Positions 9,209 to 17,902 of a stretch of DNA of 28,745 nucleotides are shown in pieces. Made by a program: the position numbers and the translations under genes. The notes beneath the pieces are model-generated. The model was not told the DNA's origin. It worked only from the letters and a program-made list of their open reading frames with translations, and did no database searches. Numbering within the stretch: the first letter of the stretch is position 1; every line of letters starts with the position of its first letter. The DNA is from a virus. The stretch spans positions 1 to 28,745 of the IMG/VR virus record IMGVR_UViG_3300049740_002256, one strand, 5' to 3'.

Positions 9209-10129
9209 TTAAAACATATTAAAATTTTGTCTATCTCTATCTGAGAATCCACCATCATTGTTTCCGTATCCACCAAATCTACTATCTCTATTTAAATCAT
9301 CAAAATCATTAACCGATTCTCCTCGGCCTCCACCTCCGCCACCTCGTGAACCTCCTCCAGCTGGTCGGAATCCTCCACCTCGTGAACCCCCTCCACCTCG
9401 TGGTGGTATTGGGTCTGGTTTAACTTCTATTGGTGGTGTAGGGTCTGGTAGTGGAATAAAGTTATCTTTTATTACATCCGATATTGGTTTAATTTCAGTT
9501 GTTAATGTTCTCTGAACTGTACTAATTCTATATTCTTCTAACACCGTATAACCAGCCTTCTTTACTGTAATTATTTTTGGAGTAAGTAATTCTTTTTCTG
9601 TAAAATTTAAAACACCAGGTGTGTTTCCATTTTCAACACCATTTACAAGAATAGAAGCTGGGTTATTATTAACTCCACTTCCTACTAACCTTACGTTTAC
9701 CTTTACTGGTGCATTATAATCATTAACAACAGGTACTGGTGTTGGTGCAGGATATCTACACTTACCATTATCAAATGTTGCTTTTGGATTAAAGTTCAAA
9801 GCCGTCCTATCCATACATCCACCAACGATTGGTTGAATTGTTGGACCTTCTTCGATAGGCTTTGGTGGATTTAATTCCTCAATTATTGGGTCAGGAAGTA
9901 TTGGGTCAGGCTTAGGAATTATTGGGTCTGGTGGTGGTGGTATCGGTCTTGGTGGTGGTGGTGGATTTAGAGTTCCTCCTCCGCCTCCTCCGCCTCCGCC
10001 TCGTATGAAAACCTCCATACCATCTTCATTATTTCCATAAGGCGAATCTTGATAACCACCGAAGTTATCTTCGTACTGGTCATGTCTACTTCTTCCGTCA
10101 TCAAATGAAAAATCTTGTCTTCTAGCCAT
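9209..10129 (-). CDS. Gly/Pro-rich tail protein with PEGA-like domain and one Cys repeat
   Basis: A 306-residue mosaic. Residues 1-40 are Asp/Phe/Tyr rich after a MARR start, as in the giant protein downstream. A nine-Gly run and a proline-rich linker with repeated PDPI units follow. Residues 104-126 hold a GCMDRTALNFN...C repeat. About 140-215 is PEGA-like: it includes ASILVNGVENGNTPG and later VKKAGY. The C-terminal 70 residues are Gly/Arg rich (RGGG units). PEGA domains are small surface-exposed beta domains; the Cys repeat is typical of flavobacterial surface proteins. It is the first gene after the late promoter motif at 10144-10153. A role as a flexible tail or surface-exposed component is inferred. 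Confidence 0.72.
   Translation of the reverse strand: MARRQDFSFDDGRSRHDQYEDNFGGYQDSPYGNNEDGMEVFIRGGGGGGGGGTLNPPPPPRPIPPPPDPIIPKPDPILPDPIIEELNPPKPIEEGPTIQPIVGGCMDRTALNFNPKATFDNGKCRYPAPTPVPVVNDYNAPVKVNVRLVGSGVNNNPASILVNGVENGNTPGVLNFTEKELLTPKIITVKKAGYTVLEEYRISTVQRTLTTEIKPISDVIKDNFIPLPDPTPPIEVKPDPIPPRGGGGSRGGGFRPAGGGSRGGGGGGRGESVNDFDDLNRDSRFGGYGNNDGGFSDRDRQNFNMF
9752..9820 (-). repeat. GCxDxxAxN[YF]N...C repeat, unit 4
   Basis: Residues 104-126 of the 9209-10129 product: GCMDRTALNFN, then PKATFDNGKCRY. The same 23-residue pattern occurs three times in the neighbouring 10170-12371 product. Confidence 0.85.
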
Positions 10130-10143
10130 TGTTAATATCCTTT

Positions 10144-10153
10144 ATATAAATAT
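10144..10153 (-). promoter_or_regulatory. Candidate late promoter, copy 4
   Basis: The minus strand reads ATATTTATAT only 14 nt before the ATG at 10129, with AAAGGA immediately downstream as the ribosome-binding site. Such a short leader puts the predicted transcript start almost at the ribosome-binding site. Confidence 0.6.
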
Positions 10154-10169
10154 ACTCGTTTATAAAACA

Positions 10170-12371
10170 TTATCTAAATCGAGTATTACCAAAATCCACT
10201 GTAAATACAGCTGGTGGTTGACTGTATGGTGAATTGTTTCCTCCTCCAAATTCTAACATTCCCATTCCACCAAATCCATCACCATAAATCCCTTCATCAA
10301 ATCCACCATATCCACCGCTGGATATACCTCCACCCGATGAAACTCCTGTCGTTGGGGGTAATACTGTTGGGATTATTGGTGGTATTTCAACAATAGGAAG
10401 TGGTTGTACAATTACATCAGGTATTATTGGGTCTGGTATAATTGGGTCTGGTTTTGGAGGTGGTGGCGGTGTTATTTTGATAACTCTGTAAGTACATGAA
10501 TTATCATCTATCTGTGCCAACCTATTATAGTTCTCAGCCGTTGGGTCTGTACATCCTCTTATCTTTGGTGGTGGTGGTGGTGTTTTTATAACTGGTAAAC
10601 CAACTTCCCCACAATTACCTAACTTAGTAACCTTTATACCAGGTATAGTTTGGATTGTGTTTTCTTGAGCACATACCAATGTACGTTCACCTACTCCAAG
10701 TGTTGCACTTGTTTTTATTTTACCAACTACATCATTATATGTGAAAGATAAATTACTTCCTTTGATTAATCCTCTATATTGTAAATCATCTATTTCAGGA
10801 TTATCAAGATGTCTATATCTTCCATCTGGTGGAATTCCTCCTGTTCTAAAATAGGGTTCTTTTTGTATTGGTTTTGGATATGTTCTTATATTAGAACTAC
10901 GAGTGTTTGTTAAGTTCTCAACCATATAAGCATATACTTTTGGTGGTATTACTTTTATTTTAGGAACTTCTCTAACATCTCCTGTGAAAGAGATAGGGCC
11001 ATCTTTTAAACAAGTTATTTCAAATTTATCATATTCCTTACCACTAACAACTAGTTTACGGCCGTTTCTATCAGTATAGTTAATTTTACCATACTTAGAC
11101 CACACATAAAGTGTTTTATCTTCTACTTGAATCGGTGGTGGTGGTGGTGGAAGTATTTCTTCTTCTGTATCAACTTCTATTGGAGTTGGTATAACTTTAC
11201 TTTTATACTTACAACTATTATCACTCTTTGTTGCGTATTTATTATAATTTAATGCTGTTTTATCCATACAACCTTCTACAACGATAGCTTCTACTATGTT
11301 TCCAGAATATGTACAACTACCATCGTTTTCTTTAGCCATTGGATTGTAGTTCATAGCATTTTTATCAGTACAACCTCGCACAACACCTTCTACTTCATCA
11401 GGTATAGTTGATTTTACTTTTATTTTAGATGAAGCACTTTTTAGTATCTGTTTTACTCTATCAAATGTTACTTGTTGATTTTTACTTAACTCATTTGTTT
11501 CTTGTATATCTCTAGCTGGTAAAAACTTATTTACTGCATTTAAGAAACAACTATCAGCTGTTCTTAAAATTTTAGTTACACTTAATTCAACTGGTTCATT
11601 TGGAAGAGCTCTACCATAAGTACTTTTTCTAACATCCCATTCTCTATCCGAAATAAAATATTTCATAGAGTTTATAAATTCTTTTCGTATTTTGGTTAAG
11701 AAGTTTTCAAAATCTATTCCAAATTCTTTTTCAATTAATCGTTTATAGTCTTGACCACTTTTTATATTTCCTTTGAGTTTTAAAAAATCCTCCAACAATC
11801 TCTGTACATCAATACTTTCAATAAAACGATTTGCATAATATATTGTATCATCTCTAAAATCACCACCCTCTGTAAATAAATTATATCTCTTTATTAAATC
11901 TTTTGGAGATTGGTTTTTTATCGGTAGTAATCTAACTTCAGTTCGTGATGGCGATATTTCATGAATCCATAATTTATCACTCGCAACTTCATCTGAACCT
12001 ACTCTTCTATTTAAGAGTGTTACTTGTGTTTTGAATATACCATTAGAATATCCAGCATCTTGAATCAGTCTTTCTAAATCAATTAAAAATTCAGGAGCTT
12101 CATTTGTTCTAGCTCTTGCTGGATTTTCATCTGATTTTATAAAATATTCACTAAAATTAGCATCACTAATATGAATATATCTTACAAGTTTAGCATCTTC
12201 ACCTTGAGGCAATTGGTTATCATTTGAATCATATAAAACGAATTCAATCATATCCGAATTACCCATTCCAAAATTAGATTTTGTAATTTCCTTTTCGAAA
12301 ATTTGTCTATCTTCTTTTGTTACAAGATAACCCCGTCTATCTACTACTTCTTTAAATTTATCTATAGCCAT
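10170..12371 (-). CDS. Tail protein with three Cys/Asp/Asn repeats and proline linkers
   Basis: A 733-residue protein. Residues 1-300 form a charged, apparently globular domain, including DMIEFVLYDSNDNQLPQGED and a KLWIHEISPSRTEVRLLPI-type segment; this part resembles nothing I can name but looks like a phage baseplate-attached domain. Three 23-residue GCxDxxAxNYN...C repeats lie at 333-355, 367-389 and 606-628. They are separated by a domain at about 420-590 and flanked by runs of five or six Pro and PDPIIP units. The C-terminal 70 residues are Gly-rich. The gene starts 6 nt after the stop of 12378-13736. It is part of the operon that begins at 20108 or 17850. An extended, surface-displayed tail component is inferred. 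Confidence 0.72.
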   Translation of the reverse strand: MAIDKFKEVVDRRGYLVTKEDRQIFEKEITKSNFGMGNSDMIEFVLYDSNDNQLPQGEDAKLVRYIHISDANFSEYFIKSDENPARARTNEAPEFLIDLERLIQDAGYSNGIFKTQVTLLNRRVGSDEVASDKLWIHEISPSRTEVRLLPIKNQSPKDLIKRYNLFTEGGDFRDDTIYYANRFIESIDVQRLLEDFLKLKGNIKSGQDYKRLIEKEFGIDFENFLTKIRKEFINSMKYFISDREWDVRKSTYGRALPNEPVELSVTKILRTADSCFLNAVNKFLPARDIQETNELSKNQQVTFDRVKQILKSASSKIKVKSTIPDEVEGVVRGCTDKNAMNYNPMAKENDGSCTYSGNIVEAIVVEGCMDKTALNYNKYATKSDNSCKYKSKVIPTPIEVDTEEEILPPPPPPIQVEDKTLYVWSKYGKINYTDRNGRKLVVSGKEYDKFEITCLKDGPISFTGDVREVPKIKVIPPKVYAYMVENLTNTRSSNIRTYPKPIQKEPYFRTGGIPPDGRYRHLDNPEIDDLQYRGLIKGSNLSFTYNDVVGKIKTSATLGVGERTLVCAQENTIQTIPGIKVTKLGNCGEVGLPVIKTPPPPPKIRGCTDPTAENYNRLAQIDDNSCTYRVIKITPPPPPKPDPIIPDPIIPDVIVQPLPIVEIPPIIPTVLPPTTGVSSGGGISSGGYGGFDEGIYGDGFGGMGMLEFGGGNNSPYSQPPAVFTVDFGNTRFR
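10488..10556 (-). repeat. GCxDxxAxN[YF]N...C repeat, unit 3
   Basis: Residues 606-628 of the 10170-12371 product: GCTDPTAENYN, then RLAQIDDNSCTY. It is bracketed by proline runs on both sides. Confidence 0.85.
11205..11273 (-). repeat. GCxDxxAxN[YF]N...C repeat, unit 2
   Basis: Residues 367-389 of the 10170-12371 product: GCMDKTALNYN, then KYATKSDNSCKY. It is separated from unit 1 by 11 residues. Confidence 0.85.
11307..11375 (-). repeat. GCxDxxAxN[YF]N...C repeat, unit 1
   Basis: Residues 333-355 of the 10170-12371 product: GCTDKNAMNYN, then PMAKENDGSCTY. It is the first of the tandem pair in the middle of the protein. Confidence 0.85.
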
Positions 12372-12377
12372 AATATA

Positions 12378-13736
12378 TTAGGTTTTTCTTCTCCTTCTAG
12401 CCTGCCAGTATCTTGTTCTGATAACAAATTGTTCAGCTGTGTTTGGATTTGTAAATTTAATATTTGTTTGATATGTTCCTTTACGAGTACTACCTCTACT
12501 TAGTATCATTTGTTTTTTACCAGGAGTTATACCACCATCTGGACTAGCTGGTATTATAACTTTACTAGGTACACCATTTAACCATTTACCTTTTTTAACT
12601 ACTTCCTCATTTACGTTTAGTGTAACAGATTCATCTGAAAGGTTAAACCACTCATACTTCATACCAGATAAAATTCCTCTTGGTTTTTTTCTTCTATCAT
12701 CCCACTTAACTTCGAAGTTTTTATCTCTAGTTTTATTACTCTCATATCCTGCCCAAGCTACAAGACCTTTTATTTGTTTCTGTTGTCTAGTACCTATTAG
12801 ATTTTCTAAACTAGTTCTTTTTGTTGCTTCTACTTGAGCATCCGCTTGTTCTTGTATGGCCTCTTGTTGTTGTTCAGCAACTTGTTGTTGTATCTCTTGT
12901 TGATTTTGTAATGATTTTACAATATCTTGATTTGTTGATAGTTGAGCTTGTAGAGTTTCTTTCTGTGCCTGTAATCCTTTTACTTGTGCTGTTAATGATA
13001 CTCTCTCAATACCTTCCTTAGTTCCTTTTATAACAGAGTTTTGATAATCTTCTAGTAATTTATCATATCTAGCTAAAGCAGCTTGTAACTCAGTATCTCG
13101 TTCTTGAACAATTGATTGAGCACTTGCTACTTCTCCTCTCATAGAATCAACTTGTGCTTGTAGAGATGCCTCAGAACTTTTTAAACGATTAAGGTCATTA
13201 GCTAATCTTGCATTATTTTGATTTAAAGAATCAAATTGAGCTTTTAATCTATCATGAATAGATTGTTTAACAAACTTACCTTTTTGTGGTTTTTTTGGTT
13301 TTATTAACTCATCAACCTTTAAATCTTTAGCTTTTTGTAATTCTGCCTCATCATATACAGGCCTCTCTATTCTACCAGATGTTTCTCCTGAGAATGATTC
13401 TTGATTCTCATACCCTGCCAGTTCTTCTGCAGTTGGTATATATTCCGAAGCTGCTAAATCTTCTTTTGTTCGTGGTGTTTTTGTAGGAGCTTTTATTGGA
13501 ACACTTCCAAATGGCATTTCAAGTTTTTTTCTATCTTTTCTTTTTAACCTTGGTACGTTTGGTTTCTTCAACTTACGTCTTTGTATCCATTCATAAGATT
13601 CATCTCTAGGCAAATCAGGAGGTAGTGGTCTTCCATTACTTTTTCGCACAACGATTCGTTTAGCCTCATCTCGTGGAATAGCCTTTTCACCTCTCTTTAC
13701 GAGTTCATCAATTCTGAATCTATCTTTTAAACTCAT
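12378..13736 (-). CDS. Coiled-coil virion protein
   Basis: A 452-residue protein. Residues 1-160 are basic and proline-rich with likely disordered linkers. Residues about 160-315 are a long Gln/Glu/Leu-rich coiled coil (for example QVKGLQAQKETLQAQL). The C-terminal 135 residues look globular and beta-rich with many Trp and Arg, ending in RRRRKT. No enzyme motif is visible. The ATG at 13736 follows the preceding stop by a single base, so translation is probably coupled. The coil suggests a trimeric or fibrous tail component, such as a fibre or whisker-like spacer; this is inference from architecture and from its place between baseplate and tail genes. Confidence 0.7.
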   Translation of the reverse strand: MSLKDRFRIDELVKRGEKAIPRDEAKRIVVRKSNGRPLPPDLPRDESYEWIQRRKLKKPNVPRLKRKDRKKLEMPFGSVPIKAPTKTPRTKEDLAASEYIPTAEELAGYENQESFSGETSGRIERPVYDEAELQKAKDLKVDELIKPKKPQKGKFVKQSIHDRLKAQFDSLNQNNARLANDLNRLKSSEASLQAQVDSMRGEVASAQSIVQERDTELQAALARYDKLLEDYQNSVIKGTKEGIERVSLTAQVKGLQAQKETLQAQLSTNQDIVKSLQNQQEIQQQVAEQQQEAIQEQADAQVEATKRTSLENLIGTRQQKQIKGLVAWAGYESNKTRDKNFEVKWDDRRKKPRGILSGMKYEWFNLSDESVTLNVNEEVVKKGKWLNGVPSKVIIPASPDGGITPGKKQMILSRGSTRKGTYQTNIKFTNPNTAEQFVIRTRYWQARRRRKT

Positions 13737-13737
13737 T

Positions 13738-14796
13738 CTATACCTCTACTGTAAAAGTTAAATCTTTCTCACCAAAATACTCAATAACTCCATCCCTTAC
13801 TGTTTTAATTTCTATATAGTAATCTCTGTTGGATTCAAAGTTAGTTAAGTTTAATTTAAAATAATTACCATTTGCATCACAACTAACCTTAGTGAAATCA
13901 TCATTAAATGGTACTACTACTTCTTCTGTTATAATATCTTTTATTTGATAGTAAGTAGTTGGTGGTAAATATTTAACATCAGTATAAGCATATGTGTTTG
14001 AATATGTTTTTAAAGGATATTTTTCCCTACCAAATACTCGTATCGTTGGAATGTTTCCTAACTTATATCTCGCTTTTAATCTTTTAAACGTTACATGAAT
14101 ATCATCAGCGGTAAGTTCTGTTAAAGAACCAGTAGAGAATGAAGAATCATCCCAACCAATTCTTAATTTAGGTTGATATATTGTATTTGTTTCTTTACCA
14201 AAAAACTTTAATTGTCCGTAATCTGTTGTATCGTTTTCTTTAGAAGAAGCGTGTTTTATAATCCAACCTTCGTTTGGAAGTGAACCATTAATCCAACTAT
14301 TTATCGAATCAATTACATCCATTTCAATATCAGATGTTTGATATGAAAATGATTGAGATGCAGAAGAACCTGTGTACCAAGTTCCACCACTTCCGTTAAA
14401 CGAACCAGTAGTTCCACTTGAATACTCACCAACTAACCACTTACTTGTTGTTTTGTTATTCCAAGAAACACCATCCGATGAAATCTCATCAAATCGTGTA
14501 CCGATTCCCATATCCCATGATTGTGAAACAGGATATGCGTAAATTGTATAATCAATTGGTATTTCTGATGATTCATATTCCTTTAGTATTAAATCAGCAG
14601 AACTCATTGTAACTTCTCCACTAGCAATAGATTGTGAAAGTGGTGTAGTTTCAAACTTTATTAATGTTCTTGCGGTATCTTTTAGATTTCCGTAGAAAAT
14701 CTTAGACACTTCAAGAGCCTCATCTAAACCAGTATTTTGAGTTGGCTGTTGTAAGTAAATTGATGAATCTTTAGATGATGTTAAAAAGTAATACAT
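13738..14796 (-). CDS. Structural protein with DNRLRE-like beta domain
   Basis: A 352-residue protein. The first 220 residues resemble DNRLRE-type carbohydrate-binding beta-sandwiches of extracellular proteins. They have a short N-terminal strand with SSKDSSIYLQQ, then a LIKFETTPL strand, SADLILKEYE, a YPVSQSWDMGIGTRFD loop, an INSWINGSLPNEGW segment and a final PKLRIGW. The remaining 130 residues look like a second beta domain. The start ATG overlaps the stop of the gp6-like gene by one base (TAATG), so the two are tightly coupled. A baseplate-attached sugar-contacting or adaptor role is inferred. The domain assignment rests on strand pattern and needs a profile search. Confidence 0.65.
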   Translation of the reverse strand: MYYFLTSSKDSSIYLQQPTQNTGLDEALEVSKIFYGNLKDTARTLIKFETTPLSQSIASGEVTMSSADLILKEYESSEIPIDYTIYAYPVSQSWDMGIGTRFDEISSDGVSWNNKTTSKWLVGEYSSGTTGSFNGSGGTWYTGSSASQSFSYQTSDIEMDVIDSINSWINGSLPNEGWIIKHASSKENDTTDYGQLKFFGKETNTIYQPKLRIGWDDSSFSTGSLTELTADDIHVTFKRLKARYKLGNIPTIRVFGREKYPLKTYSNTYAYTDVKYLPPTTYYQIKDIITEEVVVPFNDDFTKVSCDANGNYFKLNLTNFESNRDYYIEIKTVRDGVIEYFGEKDLTFTVEV

Positions 14797-16814
14797 TATA
14801 CAACCCTCCCCTTTATATCTTTATTAGGAAACTTCAATTCAAATATAGAAGGGTCTACCGATGGATATACCATCTTACCCTTTGTTGCTCCATCAATATC
14901 ATATGAATTTGAAGAGTAGGTTCCTAAACACTTATTAGTTATTTGACACTTTGGTACAGATGATACACCCTCTATACCTGCTAATAATATTTCAACTTCC
15001 GAAATGTTGATTGGCATATTAAATGTCCAATTATCTATGTTAAAATATTCTTTTAATTCTGTAATACATTTTGTAATAACTTCTCTTTTATTATACCCAC
15101 CATAAACTCTTACTTCAAAATCAACTCCAATATTAATAATGAATCCATCTATAATATTAACACCATCTGTTAACATTCTATATTCACCTAGATATGTTTT
15201 TAAATTTTCCTTAACAGCTCTGTTTAATGTTGATAAATCTTTGTTAGAGTTATATCCCAATACATACAAGTTTATTGCAAATGGATTATTCTTTTCACCA
15301 GGATTATTTTTCTTTCCACTTAAAAAGTTTCGCAATCCATCTTTTATATCTTCCTCTGATAGATTTTTCTTATTCATATTCTGAACAAGTCCAGCAAATT
15401 CATTTAATGTATCTGGATTTTTCAAAATAGAAGAAGGAGAGTTATTATCTAATTCACCATCTGGTGCACAATATGCTTTTGCTATACCACCGAACTTAGG
15501 TGGTAATGATAATGCTCTTACTTGATAATCTTTTCTTGTTACAGCTCTGTTCTGTGAACCAAACATAGCTAATGAATTTTCTCTAATCTCATCGATAGTT
15601 TCTGCACCCCTACCTCCAGTTGCTGGTTCTTCATTATCAACCCCAACTGAAGCTTTCATTTGGTTATACAATCCTACATCGTTTTGAGAAAAAGTTTTAG
15701 TATCATCATCAAATTCAATTCTTCTAATTGAAGTTAATTCACCTTTAGATGTATTAGATTTAACACCACCTCCAACTAAATAACTTATGGTAAACTTACC
15801 AGTAGGTGCCTGACCATATGATTGTGTTTTTAAGAAATTAGATGGGTCAAATGATTCACTTAATCTATCTATTGATGAATTTAAACCTAGTCCTACATTT
15901 TTAAAATTAGGAACAAGTGTTTCATCATTAGTAGAAGTACCTCCACCAAATATAACTGATGTTGTATTATCCTCATTTATAGTAGTGGTAAATCTTCGTG
16001 ATGTTTTCTGTACTCGTAATATACTAGATACAGAATCTTTAAATTGTGCTAAATCTTTATCAGTTTGTTCTGATGTTGGGTAATCAACATAAACCATCTC
16101 TTGTGCAAGATAAGGAACTTGATACCATTTGTTTCCATTTGAATCTCTTACATCATAAACATCAATTACATTTTTATCAGCAAGTTGTACTTTTGAAAAA
16201 TTAACAGGAGTAGAACCAAAATCAAATGTTATGGTTTTTAATTCTGCAGATATAGCGTTTATATATTTTTTAATTAAGTATTGTGTTGGTTCGTTTGTAG
16301 ATTGATTTCTTTGGTAAACAGTAATTTCTCTATCAGCATCTTCATTAAAATCTAATAATTCAGTTGTTCTAAATTTAGTATTTGATTTCGATGATTCGAT
16401 TATCATACCTTCTTTGATTCTTAAGTAATAATCAGAATCTGGCTTCACATCAGCACCCATGCCTGTAGCAGGTACTAATTGATATACACTCATTTTAACG
16501 ATTGCTGGTGATGTTACCTTTGGTGTGTATCCTAGATATTTTGCAAGAGCTATTACGTTCTGTTTATCTTCAGCATACAACATTAGAGATTCTTTTAGGG
16601 AATCATCAATATAGTACGAAAGTATATCACCTACATAAGATGCCATTTCGATGAACATCATACCAGGAGATGATTCATTGAAATCAGAATAAGTCTTAGG
16701 AAAATAACTCTTAGAATATTCTATTAAATTTTTTCTGAAAGAGGCGAAGTCTTTACTTAGATACTTAACATCTCTTCCTTGATTTGATTTTCGTGTTACA
16801 CTATTTAACGCCAT
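14796..16814 (-). CDS. 6: Baseplate wedge protein, gp6-like (baseplate J family)
   Basis: A 672-residue protein, close to T4 gp6 (660). The N-terminus holds the family's hallmark: DFASFRKNLIEYSKSYFP followed by SPGMMFIEMASYVGDILSYY at about residues 24-68, then LAKYLGYTP. The middle contains the APTGKFTISYLVGGG-type segment, and the ETIDEIRENSLAMFGSQNRA and VTRKDYQVRAL segments (about 405-435) are typical of the baseplate J C-terminal part. gp6 dimers form the inner baseplate ring that joins wedges and relays the contraction signal. It lies 6 nt after the gp25-like gene, matching the conserved gp25-gp6 order of T4-like phages. Confidence 0.92.
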   Translation of the reverse strand: MALNSVTRKSNQGRDVKYLSKDFASFRKNLIEYSKSYFPKTYSDFNESSPGMMFIEMASYVGDILSYYIDDSLKESLMLYAEDKQNVIALAKYLGYTPKVTSPAIVKMSVYQLVPATGMGADVKPDSDYYLRIKEGMIIESSKSNTKFRTTELLDFNEDADREITVYQRNQSTNEPTQYLIKKYINAISAELKTITFDFGSTPVNFSKVQLADKNVIDVYDVRDSNGNKWYQVPYLAQEMVYVDYPTSEQTDKDLAQFKDSVSSILRVQKTSRRFTTTINEDNTTSVIFGGGTSTNDETLVPNFKNVGLGLNSSIDRLSESFDPSNFLKTQSYGQAPTGKFTISYLVGGGVKSNTSKGELTSIRRIEFDDDTKTFSQNDVGLYNQMKASVGVDNEEPATGGRGAETIDEIRENSLAMFGSQNRAVTRKDYQVRALSLPPKFGGIAKAYCAPDGELDNNSPSSILKNPDTLNEFAGLVQNMNKKNLSEEDIKDGLRNFLSGKKNNPGEKNNPFAINLYVLGYNSNKDLSTLNRAVKENLKTYLGEYRMLTDGVNIIDGFIINIGVDFEVRVYGGYNKREVITKCITELKEYFNIDNWTFNMPINISEVEILLAGIEGVSSVPKCQITNKCLGTYSSNSYDIDGATKGKMVYPSVDPSIFELKFPNKDIKGRVV

Positions 16815-16820
16815 CTTTTT

Positions 16821-17252
16821 TTATCCCTGTACTGTAAAAGTTACTTCTTGTAAATCAATCTGTTTACCAACTGTAAATTTGAGATGCAAGTTAACTTGAT
16901 TTTTATCTTTTAATTCATCCGTTATTTCAACTTCAATATCTTTTATGTTGATGTACGGCAACCAAAATCCTACATTCCTTGTTATGGTATCTTTTATTTT
17001 TTCTTCATATTGACCATCAATTGGTTCAAATAATAATCTTCGTAGTCCCGTACCAAACTCTGGTTGCATTATTCTCTCACCCTTTTTCGTGAGTAAAAGA
17101 TTTCTTAAATTAGCCTTAGCTTGGTCAAATGATGTAAATGTTTGAGCAAAAAATCCATTCTCCCCATTGGCCAATGGAAAATCTAATCCGTAAGCAAACG
17201 AATCAAAATCCTCAGTGTCCTTTACAACCTTTCTACCAACAACATAAGCCAT
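16821..17252 (-). CDS. 25: Baseplate wedge protein, gp25-like
   Basis: A 143-residue protein, similar in length to T4 gp25 (132), of the GPW/gp25 family. The central region LLLTKKGERIMQPEFGTGLR (about 52-71) followed by LLFEP is the family signature, and a later INIKDIEVEI strand also fits. gp25 is a small wedge protein that helps start sheath polymerisation. It starts at 17252 with ATG, 10 nt after the preceding stop, and is followed directly by the gp6-like gene. Confidence 0.93.
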   Translation of the reverse strand: MAYVVGRKVVKDTEDFDSFAYGLDFPLANGENGFFAQTFTSFDQAKANLRNLLLTKKGERIMQPEFGTGLRRLLFEPIDGQYEEKIKDTITRNVGFWLPYINIKDIEVEITDELKDKNQVNLHLKFTVGKQIDLQEVTFTVQG

Positions 17253-17262
17253 TTTTTATTTC

Positions 17263-17850
17263 CTATTTTTTAAACCTCTTTACAAGTTCAGAATTATCTC
17301 TGTTTAGTATTTTATCAAGACCAGGTAATCCTGTCTTAACTCCAAGACCTTGTTTACTCGGTCCTCTTGATACCTCACCATATCCCATTTTATGAGCCAT
17401 TTGAGTTCTTAATCCTCCAACTCCAGCTCCAGCTCCTTGAGAAGTAAACTCAACAGTTTTATCCATACTCTCTTGAATTGGTTGTTGTTGTGGTAGATTA
17501 TCTAATACTGATTTACCACCACCTGGTGTTCCTCCACTTGCTCTTTGTGCTTTTGTAAAAGGAGTTGTCATATTTAAAACCTCGTTTATAGATTTATTTT
17601 TAGAATATGTTTTCTTTGGTGTTGCTCGTTCTTGTTCCAATGCAAGTTCTACTTGTTCAAAAGGGTCTACCTCTTCACTAATGAATTGCGTTGAGGGAAC
17701 GGCTACACCCCCCTTCACCTCTGCTAATCTTTTATTTACTTCCTCTTCCAATATCTTTGGAAAAGTTTTAGATAAAAAACGTTCTTGTTGTTTGGCAGTT
17801 TCTACCTCAACAAGAGTCTTTATTACTTTTATTAATTGTTTGTTGTTCAT
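17263..17850 (-). CDS. Conserved phage hypothetical protein, virion-operon
   Basis: A 195-residue, hydrophilic protein. The N-terminal 45 residues are helical (MNNKQLIKVIKTLVEVETAK), and the middle is Gln/Pro/Gly rich and probably disordered. The C-terminus ends in a short basic helix (LVKRFKK). ATG at 17850 is preferred; an in-frame TTG two codons earlier is possible. It is the first gene after the late promoter motif at 17871-17880 and lies directly before gp25, where T4-like marine phages often have an uncharacterised gene of similar makeup. A chaperone, assembly or minor virion role is possible, but function is unknown. Confidence 0.7.
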   Translation of the reverse strand: MNNKQLIKVIKTLVEVETAKQQERFLSKTFPKILEEEVNKRLAEVKGGVAVPSTQFISEEVDPFEQVELALEQERATPKKTYSKNKSINEVLNMTTPFTKAQRASGGTPGGGKSVLDNLPQQQPIQESMDKTVEFTSQGAGAGVGGLRTQMAHKMGYGEVSRGPSKQGLGVKTGLPGLDKILNRDNSELVKRFKK

Positions 17851-17870
17851 TTTCAATTCTGTTTATCTTA

Positions 17871-17880
17871 ATATAAATAT
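17871..17880 (-). promoter_or_regulatory. Candidate late promoter, copy 5
   Basis: The minus strand reads ATATTTATAT 20 nt before the ATG at 17850, inside the 52-bp gap after the 17903-18466 gene. No TTG lies near -33. Confidence 0.6.
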
Positions 17881-17902
17881 ATCTTTGTTGATTTTATAGT
17901 TT

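Noticed and set aside
9220-10010. Short repeated triplets (GGT/CCT runs) resembling a CRISPR or tandem-repeat array
   Set aside because: They are in-frame codons for poly-Gly and poly-Pro linkers, with no constant repeat-spacer pattern.
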